Origin: an uncultured Pelagibacteraceae bacterium | GTDB lineage: Bacteria; Pseudomonadota; Alphaproteobacteria; Pelagibacterales; Pelagibacteraceae | NCBI GenBank assembly: GCA_902573755.1 | Contig: CACGLD010000004.1 | Location: 1 to 57,070 of the forward strand | Length of the DNA stretch: 57,070 nt | Reading direction: 5' to 3' | In this document: piece by piece, positions 35,933 to 49,756 of the stretch | Position numbering within the stretch: position 1 is the first letter of the stretch | Layout: the number at the start of each line of letters is the position of its first letter | Translations under genes and position numbers: made by a program | Notes under the pieces: generated by a model | Told to the model about the DNA's origin: nothing | Seen by the model: only the letters and a program-made list of their open reading frames with translations | Database searches by the model: none

Positions 35933-38851
35933 ATGTCTTCATCAAAAAATCTTGATTTCGAAAAAACTTCATTTTTAAATAAATCTAATAGTGCATTTAT
36001 AGAAGAAATGTATTTAAAGTTTATTAATAAAGATGCTGATCTTCCAGAAAGTTGGTCAAATTATTTTGAGGGAATTGGTGAAGAATTAAATGTTATAGCA
36101 AAAGAAATTAATGGTCCATCATGGGGACCTACTAAAAAAAAGATTGATATTGATGAATTACAAAAAAAAATAGAAGAACAAGATAAAAATGATTTTGATA
36201 ATGTCAAATTAGACACTTCAGAAAAATTTAATTTTCAATTACTTGCTGATTCAAATAAAGATTCTATCAGTGCTGTAGCATTAATTAGAGCATATAGACT
36301 AAGAGGACATTTATTGGCAGATCTTGATCCTCTGGAAATGAGAGAGTCGGAATATTTAGATGAGCTTCATCCAGATTTTTATGGTTTTAAAAAAGAAAAT
36401 TACGATAAGAAAATTTTTCTAAACGGGGTAATTAATCGTAAATATGCAAATATAAGAGAAATACTTAAGTTTATGAAGAAGACCTATTGTGGAAAAATAG
36501 GTTATGAGTTCATGCACATTTCAAACCCAGTTGAAAGAAAGTGGTTTAGAGACAGGATAGAGCAAGATAAAAATGCACTTCAATTTACAAAAAATGGTAA
36601 AGAAGCAATTTTAAATAAATTAGTGCAGGCAGAAGGATTTGAAAAATTTTTAGCTACAAAGTATGTGGGAACAAAAAGATTTGGTTTAGATGGTGGTGAA
36701 AGTTTAATACCTGCTCTTGAACAAATAATAAAAATTGGTGGTCAAAATAATATAAAAGAAGTTAAAATAGGTATGTCTCATAGAGGTAGGCTTAACGTAT
36801 TGGCAAACGTTTTACAAAAATCTTACAAAAAAATTTTTAATGAGTTTGCTGGTGAGTTTAGTACCGACTCTGAAGATAGCGCTGGAGATGTAAAATATCA
36901 TCTAGGAGCGTCTTCTGATAGAGAATTTGATGGAAATTCAGTACATGTTAGTTTAACAGACAATCCTTCTCATTTAGAAGCTGTTAACCCAGTTGTTTTG
37001 GGGCAAACAAGAGCCAAACAATTTTTTCACAAAGACCGTGAAAGAAATAAAGTTATACCAATTCTCATTCATGGGGATGCAGCATTTGCTGGACAAGGAG
37101 TTGTAGCAGAATGTTTTGCAATGTCTGGACTACCAGGACACAACACTGGAGGAACAATTCATATTATTGTTAATAATCAGATAGGATTTACTACTAGTCC
37201 AAGATTTGCGAGGTCTTCACCTTATCCATCTGATGTTGCAAAAATGGTAGAGGCACCGATCCTTCATGTTAATGGTGATGATCCAGAAGCAGTTGTTTAT
37301 GCAACCAGAATAGCAACAGAATTTCGATTAAAATTTAATAGAGACGTTGTAGTAGATTTAATTTGTTATAGAAGATTTGGACACAATGAGGGAGATGAGC
37401 CTTCATTTACTCAACCTTTAATGTATAAAAAAATTAGATCTCATCCCAGTGTTTACAAAATTTATGGAAATAAATTAGTAAACGAAAAATCTATTACTGA
37501 AGAATTATTAAATCAAAATGTTAAATCGTTTAAAGATTTACTTGATGAACAATATAAAAGTGCAAAAGATTATAAACCTAAAATAGAATGGTTTGAGGGA
37601 ACATGGTCTAGATATAAACCTGAAAGAGGTAAAGATAAAAGGGGCATAACAGGTTTTGACGAAAATAAATTAAAAATAATTTCAGATAAAATAAATGGTA
37701 TTCCTCAGGAAAAAAATATCCATAAGACTATCTCTAAAATATTTAATGCCAGAAAAGAAAGTATCGAAAAAGGTACTGGAATCGATTGGTCTTCAGCTGA
37801 ATCTTTAGCGTTTGGATCTTTGCTAGAAGAGGGATATCCAGTTAGACTTGTAGGACAAGACTCTGGAAGAGGGACATTCAGTCAACGACATTCTGTTTTA
37901 AGAAATCAAATAGATAATTCCAGGTACATTCCTCTTAATAATATTTCTAAAAATCAAAAGCAATTTGAAGTAGTAGATAGTTTTTTATCTGAACTTGCAG
38001 TTTTGGGCTTTGAATATGGTTATAGTTTAGTAGAGCCAAACACACTCACTCTTTGGGAAGCACAATTCGGTGATTTTGCTAATGGAGCTCAAGTAGTAAT
38101 TGATCAATTTATTGCATCTGGTGAGAGAAAATGGAATAGAGCATCTGGTATAGTAATGTTGTTACCTCACGGATATGAAGGACAAGGACCAGAACATTCT
38201 TCAGCAAGATTAGAAAGATTTTTACAACTATGCTCAAACGATAATATGCAAGTAATGAACTGCACAACTCCAGCAAATTATTTTCATGCTTTAAGAAGAC
38301 AAATGCATAGGAGTTTTAGAAAGCCACTAATCATAATGACACCAAAATCATTATTAAGAAATAAGTATTGTGTTTCAAATTTAGAAGATTTTAACAAAAA
38401 AAATACTTTCCACAGAGTGCTGTGGGATCATGCTATAGATCCTAAGTCTAAAGGATTTATTAAACTAAAAGAAAGTTCTAAAATAAAAAAAGTAATTCTT
38501 TGTTCTGGAAAAGTATATTTTGATTTATTAGATGCCAGAGAAAAGCTTAAAAGAGATGATGTAGTAATGTATAGAATTGAACAATTGTATCCATTTCCAG
38601 CAAAAGCTTTAGTTAAGGAGTTAAAACCATATGCTGAAAATGCTGAATTCTTTTGGTGTCAAGAAGAACCAAAAAATATGGGTGCTTGGTTTTCAGTCAG
38701 AGATTATATCCAATGGACATTAGACACTTTAAAGGCTAATAATAATAAAATTTCTTATATAGGAAGAAGCCCAGACGCAACTCCTGCAACAGGATATGCC
38801 AAAAGGCATAATTCTCAACAACAAGAAATAATTAACAAGGTATTTGATTAA
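35933..38851 (+). CDS. sucA: 2-oxoglutarate dehydrogenase E1 component
   Basis: Thiamine-diphosphate-dependent decarboxylase of 2-oxoglutarate, 972 residues. N-terminal segment FIEEMYLKF...SWSNYFEG is the E2-interacting part; [14 protein letters not shown] and the ThDP site [13 protein letters not shown]...NNQIGFTT are intact, as are the C-terminal [16 protein letters not shown] and [20 protein letters not shown]. With SucB and Lpd encoded next it forms the whole complex. Confidence 0.98.
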   Translation: MSSSKNLDFEKTSFLNKSNSAFIEEMYLKFINKDADLPESWSNYFEGIGEELNVIAKEINGPSWGPTKKKIDIDELQKKIEEQDKNDFDNVKLDTSEKFNFQLLADSNKDSISAVALIRAYRLRGHLLADLDPLEMRESEYLDELHPDFYGFKKENYDKKIFLNGVINRKYANIREILKFMKKTYCGKIGYEFMHISNPVERKWFRDRIEQDKNALQFTKNGKEAILNKLVQAEGFEKFLATKYVGTKRFGLDGGESLIPALEQIIKIGGQNNIKEVKIGMSHRGRLNVLANVLQKSYKKIFNEFAGEFSTDSEDSAGDVKYHLGASSDREFDGNSVHVSLTDNPSHLEAVNPVVLGQTRAKQFFHKDRERNKVIPILIHGDAAFAGQGVVAECFAMSGLPGHNTGGTIHIIVNNQIGFTTSPRFARSSPYPSDVAKMVEAPILHVNGDDPEAVVYATRIATEFRLKFNRDVVVDLICYRRFGHNEGDEPSFTQPLMYKKIRSHPSVYKIYGNKLVNEKSITEELLNQNVKSFKDLLDEQYKSAKDYKPKIEWFEGTWSRYKPERGKDKRGITGFDENKLKIISDKINGIPQEKNIHKTISKIFNARKESIEKGTGIDWSSAESLAFGSLLEEGYPVRLVGQDSGRGTFSQRHSVLRNQIDNSRYIPLNNISKNQKQFEVVDSFLSELAVLGFEYGYSLVEPNTLTLWEAQFGDFANGAQVVIDQFIASGERKWNRASGIVMLLPHGYEGQGPEHSSARLERFLQLCSNDNMQVMNCTTPANYFHALRRQMHRSFRKPLIIMTPKSLLRNKYCVSNLEDFNKKNTFHRVLWDHAIDPKSKGFIKLKESSKIKKVILCSGKVYFDLLDAREKLKRDDVVMYRIEQLYPFPAKALVKELKPYAENAEFFWCQEEPKNMGAWFSVRDYIQWTLDTLKANNNKISYIGRSPDATPATGYAKRHNSQQQEIINKVFD

Positions 38852-38856
38852 TTTTA

Positions 38857-40149
38857 ATGAGTGAAAAAATAGTAGTCCCAGTTCTAGGTGAAAGTATAAC
38901 AGAAGCGACTGTTGCAAAATGGTTAAAAAACGCAGGTGATACAGTCGAAGCAGATGAACCAATTGTAGAACTTGAGACAGACAAAGTAAACTTAGAGGTG
39001 CCATCTCCAATTTCTGGTGTGTTAACAGAGATAAATTCACAAGATGGATCAGTCGTTGAAGTAGGAGCATTATTAGGTTCTGTATCAGCCGAAGGTGGAA
39101 CAGAAGCGGTTAAATCTGCGCCGAAAATCAGTGAAGAAATAAAGAAAGAGGAAATTGTTCCTGCAGAGAGCAATGTAATAAAATTAGATGCAAATAAAAA
39201 AGAACCAAAAGTATTTGAAGAAAAACCCAAAGAGAAACCTTTGGTTTTAACTGAGGAAGTTAAACCAGATGTTGCTCCAAAAAGAGATGTTAATCCAACC
39301 TTATCTCCAGCAGTGAGAAAAATCGTAACTGAAAATAATATCGATATTAATTCAATTCAAGGTTCAGGAAAAGGTGGAAGAGTTTTAAAAGGAGATTTAA
39401 TAAGTTTGATGGGTGCAAATCCAAAACCATCTGAAAGAAAAATTCAATATGGTGAAGAAGAACGAATTAAAATGACTAGGTTGAGACAGACTATTGCAAA
39501 AAGATTAAAGCAAGCTCAAGAGAATGCCGCTCTTTTAACAACATTTAACGAAGTTGATATGAGTAGCGTAATGGAAATGAGGAAAGAAAATCAAGATGAT
39601 TTCCAATCTCGTTATGGAATAAAATTAGGATTTATGTCTTTCTTTGTGAAAGCATGTGTGGTTGCTTTAAAAAATTTCCCTGCAGTGAATGCTGAAATAG
39701 ACGGTGATGAGATAATATATAAAAATTATTACAATATTAGTTTTGCTGTTGGAACAGATAAAGGCTTGGTTGTTCCAGTTTTAAGAAATGCAGATGAATT
39801 ATCATTTGCTGATATTGAAAAAAATATTAAAGAAATTTCAGAAAAAGCACGAGATGGAAAGCTAACGATTGAAGATCTCCAGGGAGGAACATTTACAATA
39901 AGTAATGGAGGTGTGTATGGGTCCATGCTTTCAACACCAATACTAAATTTACCTCAATCTGGTGTGTTGGGTATGCATAATATAGTAGAGAGACCTATTG
40001 TTGTAGATGGTGAAATCAAAATAAGACCAATTATGTATTTAGCATTATCATATGATCACAGAATTATTGATGGAAAAGAATCTGTATCTTTCCTTAAAAT
40101 GATTAAAGAAAACTTAGAAGACCCTAGAAGGCTGTTTTTAGATATTTAA
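38857..40149 (+). CDS. sucB: 2-oxoglutarate dehydrogenase E2 (dihydrolipoyl succinyltransferase)
   Basis: 430 residues. An N-terminal lipoyl domain carries the lipoylated lysine in [14 protein letters not shown] (about K43). A Glu/Lys/Pro linker follows, then a peripheral-subunit-binding domain ([19 protein letters not shown], then [12 protein letters not shown]) and a catalytic domain ending with the active-site motif [16 protein letters not shown] single lipoyl domain is normal for this enzyme. It starts 5 bases after sucA and abuts lpd. Confidence 0.97.
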   Translation: MSEKIVVPVLGESITEATVAKWLKNAGDTVEADEPIVELETDKVNLEVPSPISGVLTEINSQDGSVVEVGALLGSVSAEGGTEAVKSAPKISEEIKKEEIVPAESNVIKLDANKKEPKVFEEKPKEKPLVLTEEVKPDVAPKRDVNPTLSPAVRKIVTENNIDINSIQGSGKGGRVLKGDLISLMGANPKPSERKIQYGEEERIKMTRLRQTIAKRLKQAQENAALLTTFNEVDMSSVMEMRKENQDDFQSRYGIKLGFMSFFVKACVVALKNFPAVNAEIDGDEIIYKNYYNISFAVGTDKGLVVPVLRNADELSFADIEKNIKEISEKARDGKLTIEDLQGGTFTISNGGVYGSMLSTPILNLPQSGVLGMHNIVERPIVVDGEIKIRPIMYLALSYDHRIIDGKESVSFLKMIKENLEDPRRLFLDI

Positions 40150-41550
40150 ATGTCAGAAAAATTTCAAGCTGTAGTTATTGGAGGTGGACCAGGCGGATAT
40201 GTGTGTGCAATCAGGCTTGCTCAATTAGGATTAAAAACTGCATGTATTGAGTCTAGAGGGTCTTTGGGAGGTACTTGTTTAAATGTTGGTTGTATCCCAT
40301 CAAAAAGCTTACTTAATCTGTCTGAAGAATTTCACAAAGTAAAAAGTTTAGCAAACAAAGGTATAGAAGTTGGTGAAGTAAAATTAAATTTAGACAAAAT
40401 GATGAAAAGCAAAGATAAAGCTGTAACAGTTCTTACAAAAGGTGTTGAATTTCTTTTGAAAAAGAACAAAGTTACTTACTTTAAAGGACACGGAAGTTTT
40501 AAATCTAAAAATGAAATTTTAATAAAGGACGATAAAAATAAAGAAACCATCATCCAAACAGAAAAAACAGTTATTGCAACAGGATCAGTTCCAGTTTCAT
40601 TACCAGGAATAGAAATAGATGAGAAAACAATTGTCTCATCAACAGGTGCATTAAAGTTAGAAAAGGTACCTAAGAAAATGGTTGTAGTAGGAGGAGGTTA
40701 TATAGGATTGGAGATGGGATCTGTATGGTCTAGACTTGGAGCAGAGGTGCAAGTCGTTGAATTTTTAGATCATATTACACCTGGAATGGATAAAGAAATT
40801 TCTTCAGAATTTATGAAAATTTTAAAAAAACAGGGTATGAAATTTAATATGCAAAATAAAGTTGAAACAATTAAAAAAAATGCAGCAGGTGCAGTGGTTT
40901 CAACAGTAGATAAAGAAGGTAATAAAAATAATTTTGAGTGTGATGTTGTTTTAATCTCTGTTGGCAGAAAACCCAATACAGATGGTTTAAATTTAGAGTC
41001 TGTAGGAGTACATCTTGATGAAAGAAACAGAATTAAAACTGATAAAATTTTTAAGACTAACGTTGAAAGTATTTATGCAATAGGCGATGTAATTGTTGGT
41101 CCAATGCTTGCACATAAAGCAGAGGACGAAGGTATAGCAGTTGCAGAAAATATAGTTGGTCAATCTGGGCATGTAAATTATGATACAATCCCAGGAGTAG
41201 TCTATACAACACCAGAAGTAGCATCAATCGGTAAAACTGAGGAACAATTAAAAGAATTAAATAAAAAATATAAAGTAGGTAAATTTTCTTTTATGGCTAA
41301 TTCAAGAGCTAAGGCCATAGATGATGCAGAAGGTTTTGTTAAAATTTTAGCTGATGAGCAAACAGATAAAGTGTTAGGTGCACATATAATTGGACCTCAT
41401 GCAGGAGAATTAATTGCAGAGATCGGTGTTGCAATGGAATTTGGTGCAAGTGCAGAAGATATCGCCCGAACTTGTCATGCTCATCCAACATTCTCTGAAG
41501 CAGTTAAAGAAGCTGCTTTATCAGTGGATAAGAGAGCTATACACTCCTAA
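40150..41550 (+). CDS. lpd: Dihydrolipoyl dehydrogenase (E3)
   Basis: FAD enzyme that reoxidises lipoamide in 2-oxoacid dehydrogenase complexes, 466 residues. FAD-binding [20 protein letters not shown], redox disulfide in [16 protein letters not shown] (about C42 and C47), NAD-binding [19 protein letters not shown], and the C-terminal His-Glu pair in [14 protein letters not shown]. Last gene of the long TCA run; the following 121 bp are AT-rich with no clear terminator. Confidence 0.98.
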   Translation: MSEKFQAVVIGGGPGGYVCAIRLAQLGLKTACIESRGSLGGTCLNVGCIPSKSLLNLSEEFHKVKSLANKGIEVGEVKLNLDKMMKSKDKAVTVLTKGVEFLLKKNKVTYFKGHGSFKSKNEILIKDDKNKETIIQTEKTVIATGSVPVSLPGIEIDEKTIVSSTGALKLEKVPKKMVVVGGGYIGLEMGSVWSRLGAEVQVVEFLDHITPGMDKEISSEFMKILKKQGMKFNMQNKVETIKKNAAGAVVSTVDKEGNKNNFECDVVLISVGRKPNTDGLNLESVGVHLDERNRIKTDKIFKTNVESIYAIGDVIVGPMLAHKAEDEGIAVAENIVGQSGHVNYDTIPGVVYTTPEVASIGKTEEQLKELNKKYKVGKFSFMANSRAKAIDDAEGFVKILADEQTDKVLGAHIIGPHAGELIAEIGVAMEFGASAEDIARTCHAHPTFSEAVKEAALSVDKRAIHS

Positions 41551-41671
41551 TTAATTTCTATAATAATCAAATAGTAAATTAGAAACATATCTGAGAATAA
41601 AGACAATAATTTAGAGAGTGTTATTAGAAATACTTACTTTATAAAATAAAAATTCTGACATATAAAAAAAA

Positions 41672-42742
41672 ATGGACGAAAAAAGAATTCAGTACATTGA
41701 TGGAATGCGAGGAATTGCAATTTTAGGAGTTATCCTTTTTCACGCCTATTCGAGGTGGAGTCATATAGAACCTTTTGATCAAAAAGATTTATTAATAGAT
41801 TTATTTAGCTATGGGTGGCTTGGAGTTAATTTGTTTTTCTCAATAAGTGGTTATGTAATTTATAAAAGTATTCAAAGGTCAGATAATTTCTTCATGTTTG
41901 CTTTAGCAAGATATTTAAGACTTGCTCCAGCAATGTTTGTGGCAGCTATTTTGATTTATTTTTCGTCATTCTTAATACCAGAAAGACCGTTAGGTATAGC
42001 AAATATTGTAGATTTCATTCCAAGTTTAACTTTTATTAGTCCAAATATTATTTCTAATCTTAGTGGCTTGGAGGTAAAAAGTCTTGATGGTGCATTTTGG
42101 AGTTTATATGTTGAAGTAAAATTTTATTTTATGATTGCGCTAGTGTTTTTTGTTTTTAAAGATAAACGATTAAATATTTTATTATTTTTGTACCTTGTTT
42201 GGGTTGTAAGCACTCTAATATATTCTCAGACTGGAGATTATTTTTCGGAAACAATAAATGAGCTTCTTACAAAACTTGGTGTTAATTGGTATGGTTGGTT
42301 TTTGATAGGAATTTATACTTATAGATTTGAAAGAGAAACAAATTATTTTAGAAATATTATTTTGGGTTTTATAATTGTATTGACTGTATTTACAACCGAT
42401 TTGGGTAATTTTAAAACAACATTTGCTGCTTTTATAGTAGCTTTATTCTTTTTGATGCCATTTATATCTCTTAAAATACGAGAAATACTTTCATCTAAAT
42501 TTTTTTTATTTTTTGGATTTATATCATATCCATTATATCTTGTTCACCAAAATATTGTAACTGGTCTATCTATAAAGTTATTCAATATTACTCAAGAATT
42601 GCCATCTTATATTTATCCAGTCCCATTTTTAATTTTGGTGATCGGTTTATCTTTTATAATTGCTAAACTTGAACCAGTCCTAAAATGTGAATTGAAAAAA
42701 ATAATGCCAAAAAAAGTGTTTGGTTTCAATTTTATGAGGTAG
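41672..42742 (+). CDS. Membrane acyltransferase, acyltransferase-3 family
   Basis: 356 residues with about ten transmembrane helices. The N-terminal YIDGMRGIAILGVILFHA contains the family's conserved Arg13 and His24, followed by GVNLFFSISGYVIYKS. Such proteins O-acetylate or O-acylate surface polysaccharides or antibiotics; the substrate is unknown. It stands alone between housekeeping genes with 121 bp upstream and 164 bp downstream, both very AT-rich, and no visible ribosome-binding site before ATG 41672. This isolation suggests an accessory gene. Confidence 0.85.
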   Translation: MDEKRIQYIDGMRGIAILGVILFHAYSRWSHIEPFDQKDLLIDLFSYGWLGVNLFFSISGYVIYKSIQRSDNFFMFALARYLRLAPAMFVAAILIYFSSFLIPERPLGIANIVDFIPSLTFISPNIISNLSGLEVKSLDGAFWSLYVEVKFYFMIALVFFVFKDKRLNILLFLYLVWVVSTLIYSQTGDYFSETINELLTKLGVNWYGWFLIGIYTYRFERETNYFRNIILGFIIVLTVFTTDLGNFKTTFAAFIVALFFLMPFISLKIREILSSKFFLFFGFISYPLYLVHQNIVTGLSIKLFNITQELPSYIYPVPFLILVIGLSFIIAKLEPVLKCELKKIMPKKVFGFNFMR

Positions 42743-42906
42743 ATAACAAATATTATTAAGAAATTTTAAATTAAATATTTCATAAATGATATATTTTTTG
42801 CAAATAAAAAACAATCAGCGTACTATATTAAAAATTATTCTATGTTAATGGAAATGCATTGATTGAAAAAACATTAAACTTTTTATTTTTTTCATAATAT
42901 AAAAAT
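42743..42906. other. AT-rich intergenic gap between acyltransferase and priA
   Basis: 164 bases of mostly A and T. The longest start-to-stop frame has about 20 codons and no coding features. I see no strong hairpin, promoter or repeat; it probably holds a priA promoter that I cannot pin down. Confidence 0.4.
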
Positions 42907-44862
42907 ATGGAATATCCAATTCTTCTACCAAACATTTTTAATCATCCTTTTACTTACAAGAGCGGTATGACACTTAAAGTTGGTGATTATGTTTTGGTGC
43001 CTTTTGGAAAATCAAAAATTACCGGTGTTGTTTGGGACGAATTTGAAAAAAATAATAATAAAAATTTTAAGACTAAAAAGATAATCAAGAAATTAGACGT
43101 TACTCCATTAAAAAAAAATACAATTAATTTTTTAAATTGGTTTGCAGAATATAATCTTATCCCAAAGGGTATGGCATTAAAGTTAGTGCTCTTAAGTAGT
43201 GATGCGGTAGAGAACAAAGAAACTCAACTTTATCAAATATTTGATAGTAAAATTAAAAAAAACTTAATCAAGCTGTCTACTGATCAAAATAAATCTCTAA
43301 AAAAAATAAATGTTTCAAATAAAAAATTTAGAGTTCATGTTTTACAAGGCACAACTGGATCAGGAAAAACTTTAGTTTATTTTGAAGCGTTAAAACCATT
43401 GATAGAGGGGGGTTTTCAAGGATTAATTTTATTACCAGAAATAGGTCTTACTAGTCAATTTGAACAAAAATTTTTAGAATATTTTGGTTTTAAACCTGCA
43501 GTTTGGCATTCAGGTATTTCAAAAAAAAAGAAAGAATTAATTTGGAGTGGAGTTTCTAATGGTAAAATAAAAATAATTATTGGTGCAAGATCTTCACTAT
43601 TTTTACCGTTTAAAAAATTAGGAATGATAATTGTTGATGAGGAACACGATCAATCATTTAAACAAGATGAAGGCATAACTTACAATGCTCGTGATATGGC
43701 AATTTCCAGAGCATCCTTTGAAAATATTCCAATCAATTTGATTACTGCTGTTCCCTCTATAGAAACTTTTGAAAATATAAAAAAAGGTAAATATGAAGTT
43801 TCTAGATTAAATGAAAGGTACCAAAACGCAGCATTACCTAATTATGAAATTATTAATTTAAATAACACCAAACTTGAAAAACAATCATGGCTATCAAATA
43901 AAATTATTGAAAAAGTAAATTTACATTTGGAAAAAAAAGATCAAGTTTTGTTTTTTTTAAATAGAAGAGGTTTTTCTCCAAATGCTTTATGCAATAAATG
44001 TTTTACAAGTTTTACATGTCCAAATTGTAGTATCAATTTAGTTTATCATAAAAATAAAAATAATTTATTATGTCATTATTGTGGATACAAATCTGATCTT
44101 AAAAGGAATTGTACAAAAGAAGGTAATTGTGAATTTATTTTTAGTGGTCCTGGTGTTGAGAGAATTTCAGAAGAGGTAAAAAGAAAATTTCCTGGAAAAA
44201 CAATAGAGATTTTTTCAAGTGACACAATGAATAAAAAAGATTCTAAAGAAAAAATAGATAAAATTATTAATAATGAAACACATATTTTAGTTGGAACCCA
44301 ATTAATTTCAAAAGGTTTTCATTTTCCAAGCTTAAATTGCATTGTAGTTGTTGATATTGATCTTTCATCTCAAGGACATGATTTAAGAGGTGCAGAAAAA
44401 AATTTGCAGCTTTATCATCAACTTTCAGGACGTGCAGGAAGAACTGGAAAACCAGCAACCGTATATTTTCAAACCTATGAAAATAATACTAAGATGATTT
44501 CAGAAATTACAAGTAAAAATCCAGATATTTTTTTAGAAAGAGAACTGGAGATAAGAAAAAAAAATAAACTACCTCCATTTCAAAGGTTTATTTCTTTAAT
44601 CTTAACAGGAGATAATGAAATTAAATTAGAAAAAGAAGCTATTAATTTTAAAAATTTTATTGAAAATAAAATTGAAGGAAAAATATTAGGGCCAGTGAAC
44701 GCTCCATTATTTAGATTAAAGAGAAAATTTAGAATTAGATTTTTAATTAGAGGCTTAAAATCTATGAGACTACAAGGCTCTCTTGCAAAAATTATTCCAA
44801 AATATAAATTTTCTTCTGGAATAAAACTTTCAGTTGATGTTGACCCAATTAACTTTAATTAA
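42907..44862 (+). CDS. priA: Primosomal protein N' (replication restart helicase)
   Basis: 3'-to-5' helicase that reloads the replisome at broken forks, 651 residues. Walker A GTTGSGKTLVY (about 149-159), DEEH box IVDEEHDQSFKQDEG (about 240-254) and the zinc-binding cysteine cluster CNKCFTSFTCPNC...CHYCGY (about 361-398). Later motifs VGTQLISKGFHFP and GRAGR are intact. It is shorter than E. coli PriA (732) mainly through loop trimming. priA upstream of the F1 operon is a common alphaproteobacterial order. Confidence 0.95.
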   Translation: MEYPILLPNIFNHPFTYKSGMTLKVGDYVLVPFGKSKITGVVWDEFEKNNNKNFKTKKIIKKLDVTPLKKNTINFLNWFAEYNLIPKGMALKLVLLSSDAVENKETQLYQIFDSKIKKNLIKLSTDQNKSLKKINVSNKKFRVHVLQGTTGSGKTLVYFEALKPLIEGGFQGLILLPEIGLTSQFEQKFLEYFGFKPAVWHSGISKKKKELIWSGVSNGKIKIIIGARSSLFLPFKKLGMIIVDEEHDQSFKQDEGITYNARDMAISRASFENIPINLITAVPSIETFENIKKGKYEVSRLNERYQNAALPNYEIINLNNTKLEKQSWLSNKIIEKVNLHLEKKDQVLFFLNRRGFSPNALCNKCFTSFTCPNCSINLVYHKNKNNLLCHYCGYKSDLKRNCTKEGNCEFIFSGPGVERISEEVKRKFPGKTIEIFSSDTMNKKDSKEKIDKIINNETHILVGTQLISKGFHFPSLNCIVVVDIDLSSQGHDLRGAEKNLQLYHQLSGRAGRTGKPATVYFQTYENNTKMISEITSKNPDIFLERELEIRKKNKLPPFQRFISLILTGDNEIKLEKEAINFKNFIENKIEGKILGPVNAPLFRLKRKFRIRFLIRGLKSMRLQGSLAKIIPKYKFSSGIKLSVDVDPINFN

Positions 44863-44866
44863 CCGC

Positions 44867-44884
44867 AAAAAAGAGGCCTTTTTT
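44867..44884 (+). terminator. Weak AT-rich hairpin after priA
   Basis: AAAAAAG pairs with CTTTTTT across the loop AGGC, ending in the T run. It lies 5 bases after the priA stop and before the atp promoter. The stem is almost all A-T, so it may be an inefficient or bidirectional terminator. Confidence 0.4.
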
Positions 44885-44897
44885 ACAAATCCGCTAC

Positions 44898-44926
44898 TTG
44901 AAGACATAAGGGTCATATGCTATTTA
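44898..44926 (+). promoter_or_regulatory. Candidate sigma70-like promoter for the atpHAGDC operon
   Basis: TTGAAG (44898-44903), 17-bp spacer, TATTTA (44921-44926), each matching consensus at four of six positions. Transcription would start near 44934, leaving a leader of about 37 bases with the ribosome-binding site AGAGGA at 44959-44964. Confidence 0.5.
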
Positions 44927-44970
44927 GGGCGTGATTTTTAATTAATCTTCAACATTATAGAGGAACCAAG

Positions 44971-45528
44971 TTGAGTAAAGACACCGGATTTTCAATAACT
45001 TCAGCTGAAAGGTATTCTCTTGCGCTATTTGAACTTTCAGAGGAAAATAATCTTTTAAGTCAGATTGAAGATCAATCTTCATCTATTCTTAATTTAATTG
45101 ATCAAAGTGAAGATTTTTCTAATTTGATTAAAGATCCAACCACAAGCCAAGAAGATTTACTAAAAGTAATCAATACAATCTCTGAAAATAATAAATTTGA
45201 GTCTTTATTTAAAAATTTTTTAAGTTTTTTAATTCAAAAAAGACGTTTCTTTTTTATTGAACGTATCCTTAAAAGCTTTATTGAGATTTGTTCAAGAAAA
45301 AGAGGTGAACTTAAGGCAGAATTAAAATCAGCAAAAGAATTATCTAATGAAGAAATTACAAAAATTACAGAGGAGTTAACAAAAAATTTTAGCTCAAAAA
45401 TAAAATTAAACTACAAACATGATGAAAGTTTAATAGGAGGTTTGGTAGTACAGGTAGGAAGTACTATGGTCGATACCTCAATTAAAAATAAATTACAACA
45501 AATCGAAAATAGAATGATAGAGGCATAA
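44971..45528 (+). CDS. atpH: ATP synthase F1 subunit delta
   Basis: Stator subunit linking F1 to the b subunits, 185 residues. Family features are ERYSLALFELSEENN near the start and DESLIGGLVVQVGSTMVDTSI near the end. The start is TTG 44971, supported by AGAGGA seven bases upstream and because the family N-terminus aligns there; no ATG is in place. The gene abuts atpA. Confidence 0.95.
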   Translation: MSKDTGFSITSAERYSLALFELSEENNLLSQIEDQSSSILNLIDQSEDFSNLIKDPTTSQEDLLKVINTISENNKFESLFKNFLSFLIQKRRFFFIERILKSFIEICSRKRGELKAELKSAKELSNEEITKITEELTKNFSSKIKLNYKHDESLIGGLVVQVGSTMVDTSIKNKLQQIENRMIEA

Positions 45529-47064
45529 ATGGAAATAAATCCTTCAGAAGTTACAAAAATATTAAAAGAACAAATTAAAAATTTTGGTGATAAAGCAGAA
45601 GTCACAGAAGTTGGTCAAGTTTTATCAGTTGGAGATGGTATTGCTAGGATTTATGGTTTGGATAATGTTCAAGCTGGTGAAATGGTGGAGTTTGCAGATG
45701 GTTCAAAAGGTATGGCTCTTAACTTAGAAAGTGAAAACGTTGGTGTTGTAATTTTTGGTGATGACAGAAATGTTAAAGAAGGGGATGTAGTAAAAAGAAC
45801 TGGTAATATTGTTGATACTCCAGTTGGAAAAGAATTATTAGGAAGAGTAGTGGATGGTTTAGGAAATCCTATCGATGGAAAAGGACCATTAGATAAAGGA
45901 ATTAAAAAAAGTAGGGTTGAAGTAAAAGCTCCTGGTATTATTCCACGACAATCAGTAAGTGAACCAATGCAAACTGGTCTTAAATCAATTGACAGTCTAG
46001 TTCCGATTGGAAGAGGGCAAAGGGAATTAATTATCGGTGATAGACAAACTGGTAAAACAGCAGTTGCAGTAGATGCAATTATTAATCAAAAAAAAATCAA
46101 TGAATCTGGTGATGAAAAACAAAAACTGTATTGTATATACGTTGCAGTTGGACAAAAAAGATCAACAGTAAGACAAATTCAAAAAACATTAGAAGAAGCT
46201 GGAGCTATGGAGTACACAACAATCGTTGCTGCTACTGCATCGGACTCTGCTCCTCTACAATTCTTAGCACCATATACAGGTTGTACTATGGGTGAGTATT
46301 TTAGAGATAATGGAATGCACGCATTAATAATTTATGATGATTTGTCTAAACAAGCGGTTGCTTATAGACAAATGTCATTGCTATTGAGAAGACCTCCAGG
46401 GCGTGAGGCCTATCCTGGAGATGTATTTTATCTTCATAGTAGATTACTTGAAAGAGCAGCTAAATTAAGTGACGAACATGGTGGTGGATCACTTACAGCG
46501 CTGCCAATAATTGAAACACAAGGTGGAGACGTCTCCGCGTTCATTCCAACTAACGTTATTTCAATTACAGACGGACAAATTTTCCTTGAAACAGAACTAT
46601 TTAACCAAGGTATAAGACCTGCAATTAACGTAGGTTTATCAGTATCTAGGGTTGGTTCATCAGCTCAAACAAAAGCAATGAAAAAAGTTTCTGGTTCAAT
46701 GAAATTAGAGCTAGCACAATACAGAGAAATGGCAGCTTTTGCTCAATTCGGATCTGATTTAGATGCATCTACTCAGCAACTTTTGAATAGAGGCTCTAAA
46801 CTAACTGAACTTTTAAAACAAAAACAATATTCACCGATGACTGTTGCAGAACAAGTTATTTCAGTATTTTGTGGAGTTAAAGGTTATCTGGACGATATTG
46901 ATCTAAAAGATGTTGCTGAATTTGAGAGCAAGATTATTGAAAAATGTAAATCAGATAAGCCTGAAATTATCGAGTCAATTTTAACTTCAGGAAAACTTGA
47001 GGAAGATAAAGAAAAATTACTTGTTGAGGTAATAACTCAATTAAAAGGAAATTTTAAATCTTAA
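45529..47064 (+). CDS. atpA: ATP synthase F1 subunit alpha
   Basis: Non-catalytic nucleotide-binding subunit, 511 residues. P-loop [11 protein letters not shown] (about 170-180), [14 protein letters not shown], and the signature [17 protein letters not shown] with the arginine finger. Length and order are standard; atpG follows after 6 bases. Confidence 0.98.
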   Translation: MEINPSEVTKILKEQIKNFGDKAEVTEVGQVLSVGDGIARIYGLDNVQAGEMVEFADGSKGMALNLESENVGVVIFGDDRNVKEGDVVKRTGNIVDTPVGKELLGRVVDGLGNPIDGKGPLDKGIKKSRVEVKAPGIIPRQSVSEPMQTGLKSIDSLVPIGRGQRELIIGDRQTGKTAVAVDAIINQKKINESGDEKQKLYCIYVAVGQKRSTVRQIQKTLEEAGAMEYTTIVAATASDSAPLQFLAPYTGCTMGEYFRDNGMHALIIYDDLSKQAVAYRQMSLLLRRPPGREAYPGDVFYLHSRLLERAAKLSDEHGGGSLTALPIIETQGGDVSAFIPTNVISITDGQIFLETELFNQGIRPAINVGLSVSRVGSSAQTKAMKKVSGSMKLELAQYREMAAFAQFGSDLDASTQQLLNRGSKLTELLKQKQYSPMTVAEQVISVFCGVKGYLDDIDLKDVAEFESKIIEKCKSDKPEIIESILTSGKLEEDKEKLLVEVITQLKGNFKS

Positions 47065-47070
47065 TAATTT

Positions 47071-49363
<2,293 letters not shown>

Positions 49364-49364
<1 letters not shown>

Positions 49365-49756
49365 TGAGCGAAGAGTTTAAAGTTGAAATAGTAAATCCTG
49401 AAAAATCTTTTTTAGTAAAAGATGATGTTTCAGAAGTTGTGGTCCCTGCTTTTGAAGGAGAGATGGGAATATTGAAGGATCATATTTCTATTATTTCTTT
49501 TTTGAAACCTGGGATAATTAAGATTTTATCAAAATCAGGTGATGAAAATTACTATGTTGAAGATGGTATTGTTGAGTTCAAAAATAACAATCTATCTATT
49601 TTAACAAGTACAATTTTTAATCTTGCTGATATGGATAAATCAAAGCAACAAGATTTACTTAAACAGGCAGAAGAAGAGGCTAACAAAACTGATATAAATG
49701 ATCAATCTAAGTATTTAGCAGATCAAAAAGTTGAAGTTCTAAAAACTCTAAATTAA
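49364..49756 (+). CDS. atpC: ATP synthase F1 subunit epsilon
   Basis: Rotor subunit and possible inhibitor of ATP hydrolysis, 130 residues. The N-terminal beta-sandwich is recognisable (VEIVNPEKSFLVKDD, FEGEMGILKDHISIISFLKPG); the C-terminal helical part is short. It ends the F1 operon and converges on rppH with a 9-base overlap and no visible terminator. F0 genes are not in the window, as usual for alphaproteobacteria where the two operons are separate. Confidence 0.95.
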
